64,000 nucleotides of DNA from Gemmatimonadota bacterium (GTDB lineage Bacteria > Gemmatimonadota > Gemmatimonadetes > Longimicrobiales > Gaopeijiaceae): NCBI GenBank assembly GCA_003248075.1, contig QJYK01000276.1, positions 79,268 through 143,267 of the forward strand. The letters are read 5' to 3'. Positions 45,137 to 55,093 of the stretch are shown piece after piece. Each line of letters begins with the position of its first letter. Position 1 is the stretch's first letter. The position numbers and the translations under genes were made by a program. The notes below the pieces were generated by a model that made no database searches, was not told the DNA's origin, and saw only the letters and a program-made list of their open reading frames with translations.

Positions 45137-47323
45137 TCACCCTCCGGGGCGGCCGGACATCGTGTCTGGCATGGTATCCCTCGACGCGTCCGCGGGGTCC
45201 ACCGGCGCGAACAGCCAGTCGGGACCGACCCGGGCCAGCACTGCCTCGAAGGCTCCCACCACCCTCGGGTCGAAGTGGGTTCCCGAGCAGCGGAGGATCT
45301 CCTGCACGGCTCTCTCCGGCGCGAGGGCGTCCTTGTACGGCCGGCTGTGCGCGATCGTGTCGAACGTGTCCGCTACGGCGACGATGCGGGCGGCGAGCGG
45401 AATCGCATCGCCCGAGAGGCCCCTTGGATAGCCGCGGCCATCCCAGAGCTCGTGGTGGGCCCCGGCGATCTCGGCCGCCACCTGGAGGATCCGGTGACGG
45501 CTGCCCCCGAGGATCTGGGCGCCGATGGACGTGTGGCTCTGCATGAGGGCGTATTCGTCGGGGGTGAGCTGCCCCGGCTTCCGGAGCACCGCGTCCGGCA
45601 CCCCGATCTTGCCGATGTCGTGCATCGGGGCGGTCCGTCGTATCAGGTCCACCTCCGTCGGGTCGAGACCGAGCTCCGCCGCGAGCTCGGCGGCCAGGAT
45701 GCCGACGCGGTCGGCGTGTCGCCCCGTCACGTCGTCACGGTATTCCCCGGCGAGGGCCAGGCGACTCAGGATCTCGCTGCGCGTCTCCTCCAATTCCGCG
45801 GTGCGCTCCGTCACCCGCCGCTCGAGCAGGTCCCGCTGATCGGCGACGCGACGCGTCAGGAGCCGCGTCTCCAGGAGGGTTCGCGCCCGCGCCTCCGCCT
45901 CGGCCGGGTCGAACGGCTTGGCGAGGAAGTCCTTCGCACCCGCGGCGAGGGCGCGCCGACGCACCGAGGGATCCTGGTCACCGGTCAGAACCAGAACGGG
46001 GAGATACTCTTCGGGCGGAATCCACGACGCGAGTTGGGCCAGGACCTGGAAGCCATCCAGGTCCGGCATGTGCAGGTCGAGGATCAGGAGGTCGACCGTG
46101 TTCCGCTCGAGACAGGCGCGGAGCTGGGTGGGGTCCGTGAGGCCCAGGGGCTCGGCGTAACCGGCCCTGGTGAAGAGCCGCTGCAGGGTGCTGACGATCA
46201 CCGGGTTGTCGTCCACGACAACGATCTTCCCCGCGGCCCGCGGCCCAGCCCACTGCGCCCCGACCGCTGCGGCCATGCCGCCGCCGGGGGTGGAAGGGGG
46301 GCGCGGGGGGGCGACGGGACGCTCCAGCGCCAACTCCGACGCGTCCCGGTCGGCGCGGTACACGCGGTCGCCCCCGCTCTCGCGGGCGCGGAACAACGCA
46401 CGGTCGGCCGCGGCGAGAAGGAGATCGGCCGAGCCGGTGCGCGGGTCGATCGCGCTCACCCCCACACTCACGGTGGGCGACCCCCAAGCGAACCGCTGCT
46501 CGGACAGGCGCGCACGGATGAGCTCGGCGAACTCGACGGCCCCTTCGATGGGACACCCGACCAGAACGGAAACGAAGCGGCCCGGACCGAGGCGCGCGGA
46601 CAGGTCCATCTGGCGGGTCCGGTCCCGAAGGGTCTCCGCGAGGACCCGAACCGCACGCTGGCCGGCCGCCCGCCCGTGACTCGCGGTGAGGCTCTCCAGG
46701 TCGTCGACCTCGAACAGGACGGTGGCGAGATCGTCCCCCCGAACGGCGCGACCCCAGGCCGCCTCGAGGAAGGCGGCGGCCTGCTCGTGGCCCGGAAGGC
46801 CGACGAGGTCGTCGCCGGCTGCGTCCTCGTCCGGTGTCTGGCTCTCCCGCCCGAGACGCTCCGCCAGCACGCCGATCCCAAGGATCATCAGGGTCAGCAG
46901 TGCCGCGATCGCGACCACGTCGGGGGCAGGCGGCGACGGACGGCCCAGCGCCGCGGCCAGGAGGGGCCACGACATGAGCGCCCCGAGGGCGCCTGCCAGC
47001 GCGATCATAGCGCCCCGCCAGCCCCCGCGCTGCGACAGGAGGAAGCCCGGCGCGAGCGCGGGGGTCCAGACCAGGACCGCCGCCGAGCCGGACGCCGTGC
47101 CGGGCAGGAGCACGGAGAGAGTCACGGGCAGGGCGAGCGCCGCGGCGCACACGCTCAACTCCCGCGTGGGGATGCGCCGTTCGGCCCCTGAGCTTCGGCT
47201 GTCCTGATGGGCGCCGGGCACGTCGGATCTCCGGGCTGCTTGGCCAGGGAGCAGGACCCGAACGCCGGGAGCCTGTCCGAGGCGAGTCAACGTCGAAGAT
47301 GGGGCCGTCCCGCCGTAGCCCAC
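45137..47323 (-). CDS. Membrane GGDEF(degenerate)-REC-HD-GYP protein
   Basis: A 728-residue signalling protein with a GTG start. The N-terminal region carries four hydrophobic helices (about 56-160). A GGDEF-like domain follows (about 175-320), but its active-site loop reads GPGRF instead of GGDEF, so diguanylate cyclase activity is unlikely. A receiver domain (about 360-480) has the acceptor Asp in ILDLHMPDLDG, followed by a coiled coil (about 485-525). The HD-GYP domain at the C-terminus has MHDIGKIGVPD, AGAHHELWDGRGYP and the ensuing DTFDTI. HD-GYP domains hydrolyse c-di-GMP, so a phosphodiesterase role is likely. No partner kinase is adjacent. Confidence 0.85.
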   Translation of the reverse strand: MGYGGTAPSSTLTRLGQAPGVRVLLPGQAARRSDVPGAHQDSRSSGAERRIPTRELSVCAAALALPVTLSVLLPGTASGSAAVLVWTPALAPGFLLSQRGGWRGAMIALAGALGALMSWPLLAAALGRPSPPAPDVVAIAALLTLMILGIGVLAERLGRESQTPDEDAAGDDLVGLPGHEQAAAFLEAAWGRAVRGDDLATVLFEVDDLESLTASHGRAAGQRAVRVLAETLRDRTRQMDLSARLGPGRFVSVLVGCPIEGAVEFAELIRARLSEQRFAWGSPTVSVGVSAIDPRTGSADLLLAAADRALFRARESGGDRVYRADRDASELALERPVAPPRPPSTPGGGMAAAVGAQWAGPRAAGKIVVVDDNPVIVSTLQRLFTRAGYAEPLGLTDPTQLRACLERNTVDLLILDLHMPDLDGFQVLAQLASWIPPEEYLPVLVLTGDQDPSVRRRALAAGAKDFLAKPFDPAEAEARARTLLETRLLTRRVADQRDLLERRVTERTAELEETRSEILSRLALAGEYRDDVTGRHADRVGILAAELAAELGLDPTEVDLIRRTAPMHDIGKIGVPDAVLRKPGQLTPDEYALMQSHTSIGAQILGGSRHRILQVAAEIAGAHHELWDGRGYPRGLSGDAIPLAARIVAVADTFDTIAHSRPYKDALAPERAVQEILRCSGTHFDPRVVGAFEAVLARVGPDWLFAPVDPADASRDTMPDTMSGRPGG

Positions 47324-47487
47324 AACCGCGTAAGAGTCAGGTTCTCCAAGAAGTTGTGGGCGCAGGCCGTACCCCGTGTCGGGGACGCGCCCCGAGTGCC
47401 GAGAACGGTGGGCAGCCCTCGCCGGAGCGGCCTGCCCGGCACGGGGCTTGCCTCTGGTGTCCTTCGCGACTCGACGTAGGAGGCCCG

Positions 47488-47682
47488 ATGAAGAGAAGGC
47501 GGACAGCTGCGTTGGCCGGCGTGGCGCTGGGCATGTTCGGCGCGTTCGGCCTCACGTCGGGCGGGCCCGTCAGGCCCGCCGAAGGGCCGGTTGCGATCCC
47601 GGAGTGGCTCGCGATCGGCTCGCTGCTGAGCGGCTTCGCCCTGGTCTATTTGGCGGCCTGGAGCCGGCGTCCCGACCGCTGA
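47488..47682 (+). CDS. Small membrane protein, function unknown
   Basis: A 64-residue protein with an excellent TAGGAGG ribosome-binding site before the ATG. It has an N-terminal hydrophobic stretch (about 7-24) after a KRRR start and a second one (about 38-57, SLLSGFALVYLAAW), so it may be a two-helix membrane protein or a signal-peptide-plus-anchor. It lies in a divergent position from the HD-GYP gene. The 164-nt spacer before it shows no other gene or clear regulatory site. No family is recognised. Confidence 0.5.
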   Translation: MKRRRTAALAGVALGMFGAFGLTSGGPVRPAEGPVAIPEWLAIGSLLSGFALVYLAAWSRRPDR

Positions 47683-47798
47683 CCGATCAGGTCGACGGCG
47701 CATCGGGTTCGCGCGCGTCCCACTCGGCCGCCCGTGACGTATCTTCAGGGGTTGGCGAGCGGCCCGCCTCGCCCCCACCACCCATCGCTGGTACCAAA

Positions 47799-49256
47799 AT
47801 GACTCAACGATCAGGCAGGTCCCCACGATCCGGTCTCACGGCGATGCTCGCGGCGGGGATGGCGGTCTCGGCCTGCGCGGTGAACCCGGCGACCGGCGAG
47901 CGCCAGTTCTCCCTCATCAGCGAGGGTCAGGAGATCCAGATGGGTCGCGAGGCGGACGCGGACGTCGCGACCTCCCTGGGGCTGGTGCAGGACGAGGCGC
48001 TGCAGCGTTACGTCGGGGACATCGGCCGGCGCCTCGCCGCCACCTCGGAGCGCCCCGATCTTCCCTGGTCCTTCAAGGTGGTCGACGACCCCGTCGTGAA
48101 CGCGTTCGCGCTTCCCGGCGGCTTCATCTACGTGACCCGGGGGATCCTCGCGAACTTCGAGAGCGAAGCCGAGCTGGCCGGCGTGCTGGGCCACGAGATC
48201 GGCCACGTCACCGCGCGCCACTCCGTCTCCCAGATGAGCCGCCAGCAGCTCCAGCAGGTGGGGCTCGGTGTCGGGATGATCCTTTCCGAGGACGTACGCC
48301 GCTTCGGGGGGGTGCTGGCCGCGGGCCTGGGGCTGCTGAACCTCCGGTACTCCCGCGGCGACGAGACCCAGTCCGACGAGCTCGGGGTGCGGTACATGGG
48401 CCGGGCCGGGTACGACGCCGGACAGCTCGTCGGCGTGTTCCAGATGCTGGCCTCGGTCTCCGGGGGCGAGGGAGGGCGGGTCCCGCAGTGGCAGCTCACC
48501 CACCCCTACCCGGAGAACCGCGAGGCGCACATCCGCGACGTCATCGCCGCGTCGGACCTTCCGACCGGCGGCCGGGTGGATCGAGAGGCCCTTCTCGATC
48601 GCATCGACGGGCTCGTCTATGGCGAGAACCCCCGGGACGGATACTTCAAGGGCGCCCGCTTCTTCCACCCGGAGATGGCCTTCGAGCTGACCTTCCCGGA
48701 GGGGTGGAAGACGGTCAACCAGCGCTCTGCCGTCGGGGCGATCAGTCCGTCCGAGGATGGTCTCGTCGTCCTCGAGCTCGTGCCCGACCAGACGGATCCG
48801 GTCGCGGCACTCCGTGCGTTCCTGGCCCAGGAGGGCGTCGAGGGCGGGGCGATTCGGCAGGACGACGCCTATGGGATTCCATCCGCCCGGGCTCCGTTCA
48901 CGCTGACATCGGATCAGACCCAGCTGCGTGGGGTGGCCACCTTCCTGCGCCATCGTGACAGGCTCTTCAGGATCCTCGGCTATTCGGTCGCGCAGAAGTG
49001 GTCGGGGTACGAGCGGGCCGTCGTATCCGCCCACGGGACGTTCCGTCCCATCACGGACCAGGCGGTTCTGGGCGTGCAGCCGTGGCGGGTCGAGATCGTC
49101 ACCCTCCCGAGGGCGATGACGATGGCGGCGTTCCAGGAACGGTATCCGTCGATGGTGCCCCTGGAAGAGGTGGCCCGCCTGAACCGGGTGCCCAGCGACG
49201 CCTCGCTGGCCGCGGGAACGAGGATGAAGCGGGTGGTCGGAAACCCGCTCCCGTAG
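47799..49256 (+). CDS. M48-family zinc metalloprotease, lipoprotein-type
   Basis: A 485-residue secreted protease with a lipobox-like signal (AVSAC). The catalytic zinc motif is HEIGH (H132, E133, H136), and the third ligand is E194 in SDELGVRYM, as in M48 peptidases such as BepA and YfgC. A cleft segment LNLRYSRGDETQSDE is shared by the family. The C-terminal 200 residues form a second domain without a TPR pattern (EMAFELTFPEGWKTVNQ onward), ending in a LysM-like PLEEVARLNRV stretch. A role in outer-membrane protein quality control is inferred from the family. It stands alone between a small membrane protein and clpB. Confidence 0.88.
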   Translation: MTQRSGRSPRSGLTAMLAAGMAVSACAVNPATGERQFSLISEGQEIQMGREADADVATSLGLVQDEALQRYVGDIGRRLAATSERPDLPWSFKVVDDPVVNAFALPGGFIYVTRGILANFESEAELAGVLGHEIGHVTARHSVSQMSRQQLQQVGLGVGMILSEDVRRFGGVLAAGLGLLNLRYSRGDETQSDELGVRYMGRAGYDAGQLVGVFQMLASVSGGEGGRVPQWQLTHPYPENREAHIRDVIAASDLPTGGRVDREALLDRIDGLVYGENPRDGYFKGARFFHPEMAFELTFPEGWKTVNQRSAVGAISPSEDGLVVLELVPDQTDPVAALRAFLAQEGVEGGAIRQDDAYGIPSARAPFTLTSDQTQLRGVATFLRHRDRLFRILGYSVAQKWSGYERAVVSAHGTFRPITDQAVLGVQPWRVEIVTLPRAMTMAAFQERYPSMVPLEEVARLNRVPSDASLAAGTRMKRVVGNPLP

Positions 49257-49373
49257 GATAGATCCGGCGGGTCGGAGGTGGCCCGGTTCTTGAGTCCATC
49301 AGGGGTGGAGAGCGCTCGGCGCTGCCATTACGGCAGTCGCCGACGGCGGTGAGCCCCCGACCCGAGATCGAAC

Positions 49374-52004
<2,631 letters not shown>

Positions 52005-52024
52005 GACGAGGTCCGAGCGGGGTT

Positions 52025-52083
52025 CCTTGCGGCGGGGGTTTTGAAGAGATTCGTTCGTTCGGTCTTCGGGGTCCGCCGCAAGG
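52025..52083 (+). promoter_or_regulatory. Hairpin overlapping the ribosome-binding site of the downstream lipoprotein
   Basis: CCTTGCGGCGG (52025-52035) and CCGCCGCAAGG (52073-52083) form a perfect 11-pair stem with a 37-nt loop, which itself has GAAGA and TCTTC able to pair. The AAGGAGG at 52080-52086 that serves the ATG at 52091 is partly inside the 3' arm. Folding would therefore hide much of the ribosome-binding site. It sits right after clpB, but there is no T run to make it a standard terminator. Confidence 0.5.
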
Positions 52084-52090
52084 AGGGACG

Positions 52091-52615
52091 ATGCGCCATC
52101 GCCGGATGACGGGAGCCCGCCCGATTCTGTGGTCGACGTTGATGGTATTGGGCGCGCTCTCGGCGTGCAGCACCTCGAGCGCGCGCAGCGGGCAGGGGGC
52201 CGGATTGGTGGCGCAGCTGTCCGTGGAGCGATTCCTGCAGGCAGCCAACGAGAGGGACATCGAGATGATGGGCCGGCTCTTCGGAACCGCCGATGGTCCG
52301 ATTCTGGAGACGGGCAGCACCTTCGGCTGCATGTTCAAGAAGATCGGCTCCTGGTTCGGAGGGAACGCGTGCGTCGACCGGCGCGACGTGGAAGTCCGCC
52401 TCGACGCGATCGCTCAGCTGCTTCGACACGACGACTACGTGGTGGTCGAGGAACAGGGGCTGGCGGGGCGGTTGGGAGAGGCACGACAGGTCTTCGTGAA
52501 CCTGACGGTCCAGGGGGAACAGGTCGGTCGTGTCCCGTTCACCGTCGTGCGCACGTCCGGGGGAGGGTGGCTCGTGGAGGCCGTGGACCTCGAGAGGGTC
52601 ATGGCCCGTCGCTGA
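52091..52615 (+). CDS. Lipoprotein of unknown function
   Basis: A 174-residue protein with a signal sequence and a lipobox-like LSACS (Cys21 from the second Met, or about residue 26 from this start). It has a strong AGGAGG five nt upstream. A mature alpha+beta domain follows (about 40-170) with VERFLQAANERDIEMMGRLF and EARQVFVNLTVQGEQVGRVPF, reminiscent of the NTF2-like/SnoaL cone fold, but this is only a resemblance. The upstream hairpin could control its translation. It ends convergently with mce. Confidence 0.6.
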   Translation: MRHRRMTGARPILWSTLMVLGALSACSTSSARSGQGAGLVAQLSVERFLQAANERDIEMMGRLFGTADGPILETGSTFGCMFKKIGSWFGGNACVDRRDVEVRLDAIAQLLRHDDYVVVEEQGLAGRLGEARQVFVNLTVQGEQVGRVPFTVVRTSGGGWLVEAVDLERVMARR

Positions 52616-52674
52616 GGACCGGCGGGTGGGTCGAGCCGAACGAACGAGATGGGTTGGAGCCCGAGCCGTGGGCG

Positions 52675-53085
52675 TCAGTCGGTGCGCTGGACCAACTCGA
52701 CGAGCACGCCCCCGGTGCTTCGGGGATGGAGAAAGGCCACCAGGTGGCCGCCCGCGCCGGGACGGGGCTCGGGGTCGACGAGCTCGACTCCCTCCTCCGC
52801 GAGGCGCGTGAGGTCCGCGGCGAGGTCTTGCGAGCGGAAGGCGATGTGGTGCAGGCCGGGCCCGCGGCGTGAGAGGTACCGCCCGACCGTGGTGTCGGGC
52901 CCGAGGGGCTCGAGGAGTTCGATGGGTCCGCAGAAGGCGACACGCACGCCTTGGGCGGCGATGGTCTCTGGGAGGGAACAGCGCACGCCCGTGAGGCGTT
53001 CGTAGACCGGGCGCGCGGCGTCCAGTGAGGGTACGGCGATCGCTACGTGGTCGAGGTGGCGGGCGTCGCTGGAATCAACGTTCAT
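52675..53085 (-). CDS. mce: Methylmalonyl-CoA epimerase
   Basis: A 136-residue vicinal-oxygen-chelate (glyoxalase-like) enzyme interconverting the two methylmalonyl-CoA stereoisomers in propionate catabolism. Two beta-alpha-beta-beta-beta modules are visible: HLDHVAIAVPSLDAARPVYE with a metal ligand His near the start, and GPGLHHIAFRSQDLAADL in the second. The terminal VLVELVQ supplies the final glutamate. The mutase is not in the window. It is divergent from trxA. Confidence 0.88.
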   Translation of the reverse strand: MNVDSSDARHLDHVAIAVPSLDAARPVYERLTGVRCSLPETIAAQGVRVAFCGPIELLEPLGPDTTVGRYLSRRGPGLHHIAFRSQDLAADLTRLAEEGVELVDPEPRPGAGGHLVAFLHPRSTGGVLVELVQRTD

Positions 53086-53165
53086 GACAGATCCTGCGTC
53101 GGTGCCGGCGGAGGACCGGGTGTGCTCCGGAAGGGGAGCCTACCCGACCGAGCAAGGAGAGATGG

Positions 53166-53501
53166 ATGGCGACGAGCAACACGATCATCGAGGTCAACGA
53201 CGAGAACTTCGCCGATGAGGTGGAGAAGCGCGAGGGGCTGTCGATGGTCGATTTCTGGGCGACCTGGTGCGGACCGTGCCGCATGGTTGCGCCCATCGTA
53301 GAGCAGCTCGCCGACGAGTATCAGGAGAGCGGATTGAAGGTCGCGAAGCTCGACGTCGACGCGAACCCCACGACGTCGGCCCGGCTCGGGATCCGGTCCA
53401 TCCCGACGATCCTGTTCTTCAAGGGAGGCTCGCTGGTCGACCAGGTGATCGGATTCGTCCCCAGGCCACACCTGGAAGAGCGGATACGGAAACACCTCTG
53501 A
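53166..53501 (+). CDS. trxA: Thioredoxin
   Basis: A 111-residue thioredoxin with the active site WCGPC (C35, C38) in VDFWATWCGPCRMVAP and the cis-proline loop IRSIPTILFF. An AGGAG sequence precedes the ATG. No signal peptide is present, so it is cytoplasmic. The next gene, rsmI, shares its reading frame after the trxA stop. Confidence 0.95.
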   Translation: MATSNTIIEVNDENFADEVEKREGLSMVDFWATWCGPCRMVAPIVEQLADEYQESGLKVAKLDVDANPTTSARLGIRSIPTILFFKGGSLVDQVIGFVPRPHLEERIRKHL

Positions 53502-53555
53502 ACCAGGGGAGCTCTGCAGAGACTCCCCTGGCGTCGGCCCCAGGAGACCGAGTCG

Positions 53556-54398
53556 ATTTCGACCCTCTACGTCGTCGCCACCCCGATCGGCAATCTGGGC
53601 GATCTGAGCCGCCGCTCCGCCGAGGTGCTGTGCTCGGTGGATCGGATCCTGGCCGAGGATACGCGCCGAACCAGGATCCTGGCCGGGCACGTGGGTGCCC
53701 GGGCGCCGCTGGTGTCGCTGCACGAGCACAATGAGGCTGAGCGTACGACGCGCGCCCTGGCGTGGTTGGAGGCCGGGGAGTCTCTGGCGCTGGTCTCCGA
53801 CGCGGGCACGCCCCTCGTGTCCGATCCCGGCCGAAGGCTTGCCGAGGCCGTCGTGGCCGCGGGTCACGAGGTCGTAGCCCTTCCCGGGCCATCCGCCGTC
53901 CTGGCGGCGTTGGTGACCTCGGGACTTCCCACGGAGCGCTTCACCTTTCTCGGTTTCCTCGGCCGCAAGGGCCCGGGGCGGGCGGAGGATCTCCGGCGGG
54001 TGGCCGAAGCGCGGGAGACCACGGTCGTCTTCGAGGCACCGGGGCGTCTCGCTCGGCTCCTCGCCGATCTCGCCCAGGCGTGTGGCCCGGAGCGGAGAGC
54101 GGCCGTCGCCCGCGAGCTCACCAAGGTCCACGAGGAGGTCAGGCGCGGAACCCTGGGCGAGCTGGCCCGCTACTACGGGGAGGAACCCGCCCGGGGCGAG
54201 GTCACCCTGGTGGTGGGCCCCGAGCCGGAGGGATCCGCGGAGGCCGGGGAAGGGCTCGAGGCGGAGGCACGCGAGATGGCCCTGGAGGGGCTGGCTCGTG
54301 GGCTGCGACCCAGCGAGGTGGCGCGCGACATCTCCCGGCGTCTCGCACTACCGCGCAACGTATCGTACCGTATCGTGCACGAGATCTCTGGCGCCTGA
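53556..54398 (+). CDS. rsmI: 16S rRNA 2'-O-ribose methyltransferase RsmI, probable ATT start
   Basis: A 280-residue methyltransferase that modifies C1402 of 16S rRNA. The conserved core begins STLYVVATPIGNLGDL, but no ATG, GTG or TTG lies upstream of it before the trxA stop. The codon before STLYVV is ATT, with AGGAG nine nt upstream, so an AUU start is the best explanation. A start at 53625 (GTG) would delete the conserved N-terminal strand. Other motifs are DTRRTR, LVSDAGTPLVSDPG and GPSAVLAAL. It precedes the DUF4159 gene by 23 nt. Confidence 0.88.
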   Translation: MSTLYVVATPIGNLGDLSRRSAEVLCSVDRILAEDTRRTRILAGHVGARAPLVSLHEHNEAERTTRALAWLEAGESLALVSDAGTPLVSDPGRRLAEAVVAAGHEVVALPGPSAVLAALVTSGLPTERFTFLGFLGRKGPGRAEDLRRVAEARETTVVFEAPGRLARLLADLAQACGPERRAAVARELTKVHEEVRRGTLGELARYYGEEPARGEVTLVVGPEPEGSAEAGEGLEAEAREMALEGLARGLRPSEVARDISRRLALPRNVSYRIVHEISGA

Positions 54399-54421
54399 CC
54401 TCAGGAGTGCTCCGCCCTCGG

Positions 54422-55093
54422 ATGAGCTGGCTTCTCCACGCCCTCCTCGCCGCGACCCACGCGGCGGCCGCGCCGGCCCCTGCCGTGGTCGATTCGATCA
54501 CGATCGCGCGGCTCCAGTACGACGGCGGTGGCGACTGGTATGCCAACCCCTCCTCGCTTCCCAACCTCCTGGAGGCGGTCCGTGAGCGCACGGCGATTCC
54601 CGTCGCGGCGAGGGAGGTTACGGTGCGCCCGCTGGACCCCGGGCTGCGCGACCACCCGTTCCTGTACATGACCGGGCACGGGAACGTGCGCTTCACGCCC
54701 CAGGAACGTTCGGCACTCCGAGACTACCTGCGCGCGGGGGGCTTTCTACACGCCGACGACAACTACGGGTTGGACGAGTCGTTCCGACGCGAGATCGAGC
54801 AGATCTTCCCCGACGCTCGGTTGGTCGAGCTTCCGCCCGATCATCCCGTATTCCACGGCGTGTACGACTTCCCCGAGGGCCTGCCGAAGATCCACGAGCA
54901 CGACGGCGGTCGACCGCAGGCTTTCGCCATCGTGGAAGGCGGGCGCATGCTCGTCTTCTACAGCTACGAATCGGACCTTGGCGACGGCTGGGAGGATCAG
55001 GACGTGCACGACGATCCACCGGCAATCCGGGAGCAGGCGTTGCGGATGGGTGTGAACCTGTTCGCGTACGTCCTCGGGCAGGCCATCCCGTGA
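54422..55093 (+). CDS. DUF4159 secreted protein
   Basis: A 223-residue protein with a signal peptide (about 1-20). The mature part matches DUF4159: IARLQYDGGGDWYANP, then LYMTGHGNVRFTPQE, DYLRAGGFLHADDNYG and the PDHPVFHGVYDFPEGLPKI region. The fold resembles class I glutamine-amidotransferase-like (ThuA-like) domains, and a catalytic role has not been shown for the family. It overlaps the DUF4175 gene by 4 nt (GTGA). DUF4159 genes recur beside DUF4175 in several phyla, and the function is unknown. Confidence 0.82.
   Translation: MSWLLHALLAATHAAAAPAPAVVDSITIARLQYDGGGDWYANPSSLPNLLEAVRERTAIPVAAREVTVRPLDPGLRDHPFLYMTGHGNVRFTPQERSALRDYLRAGGFLHADDNYGLDESFRREIEQIFPDARLVELPPDHPVFHGVYDFPEGLPKIHEHDGGRPQAFAIVEGGRMLVFYSYESDLGDGWEDQDVHDDPPAIREQALRMGVNLFAYVLGQAIP

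Noticed and set aside
49289..49295. CTTGAGT upstream of clpB as an HspR/HAIR operator
   Set aside because: HAIR needs a second half (ACTCAAG) after seven bases, and the sequence there is GGGTGGA. No CIRCE repeat is present either.
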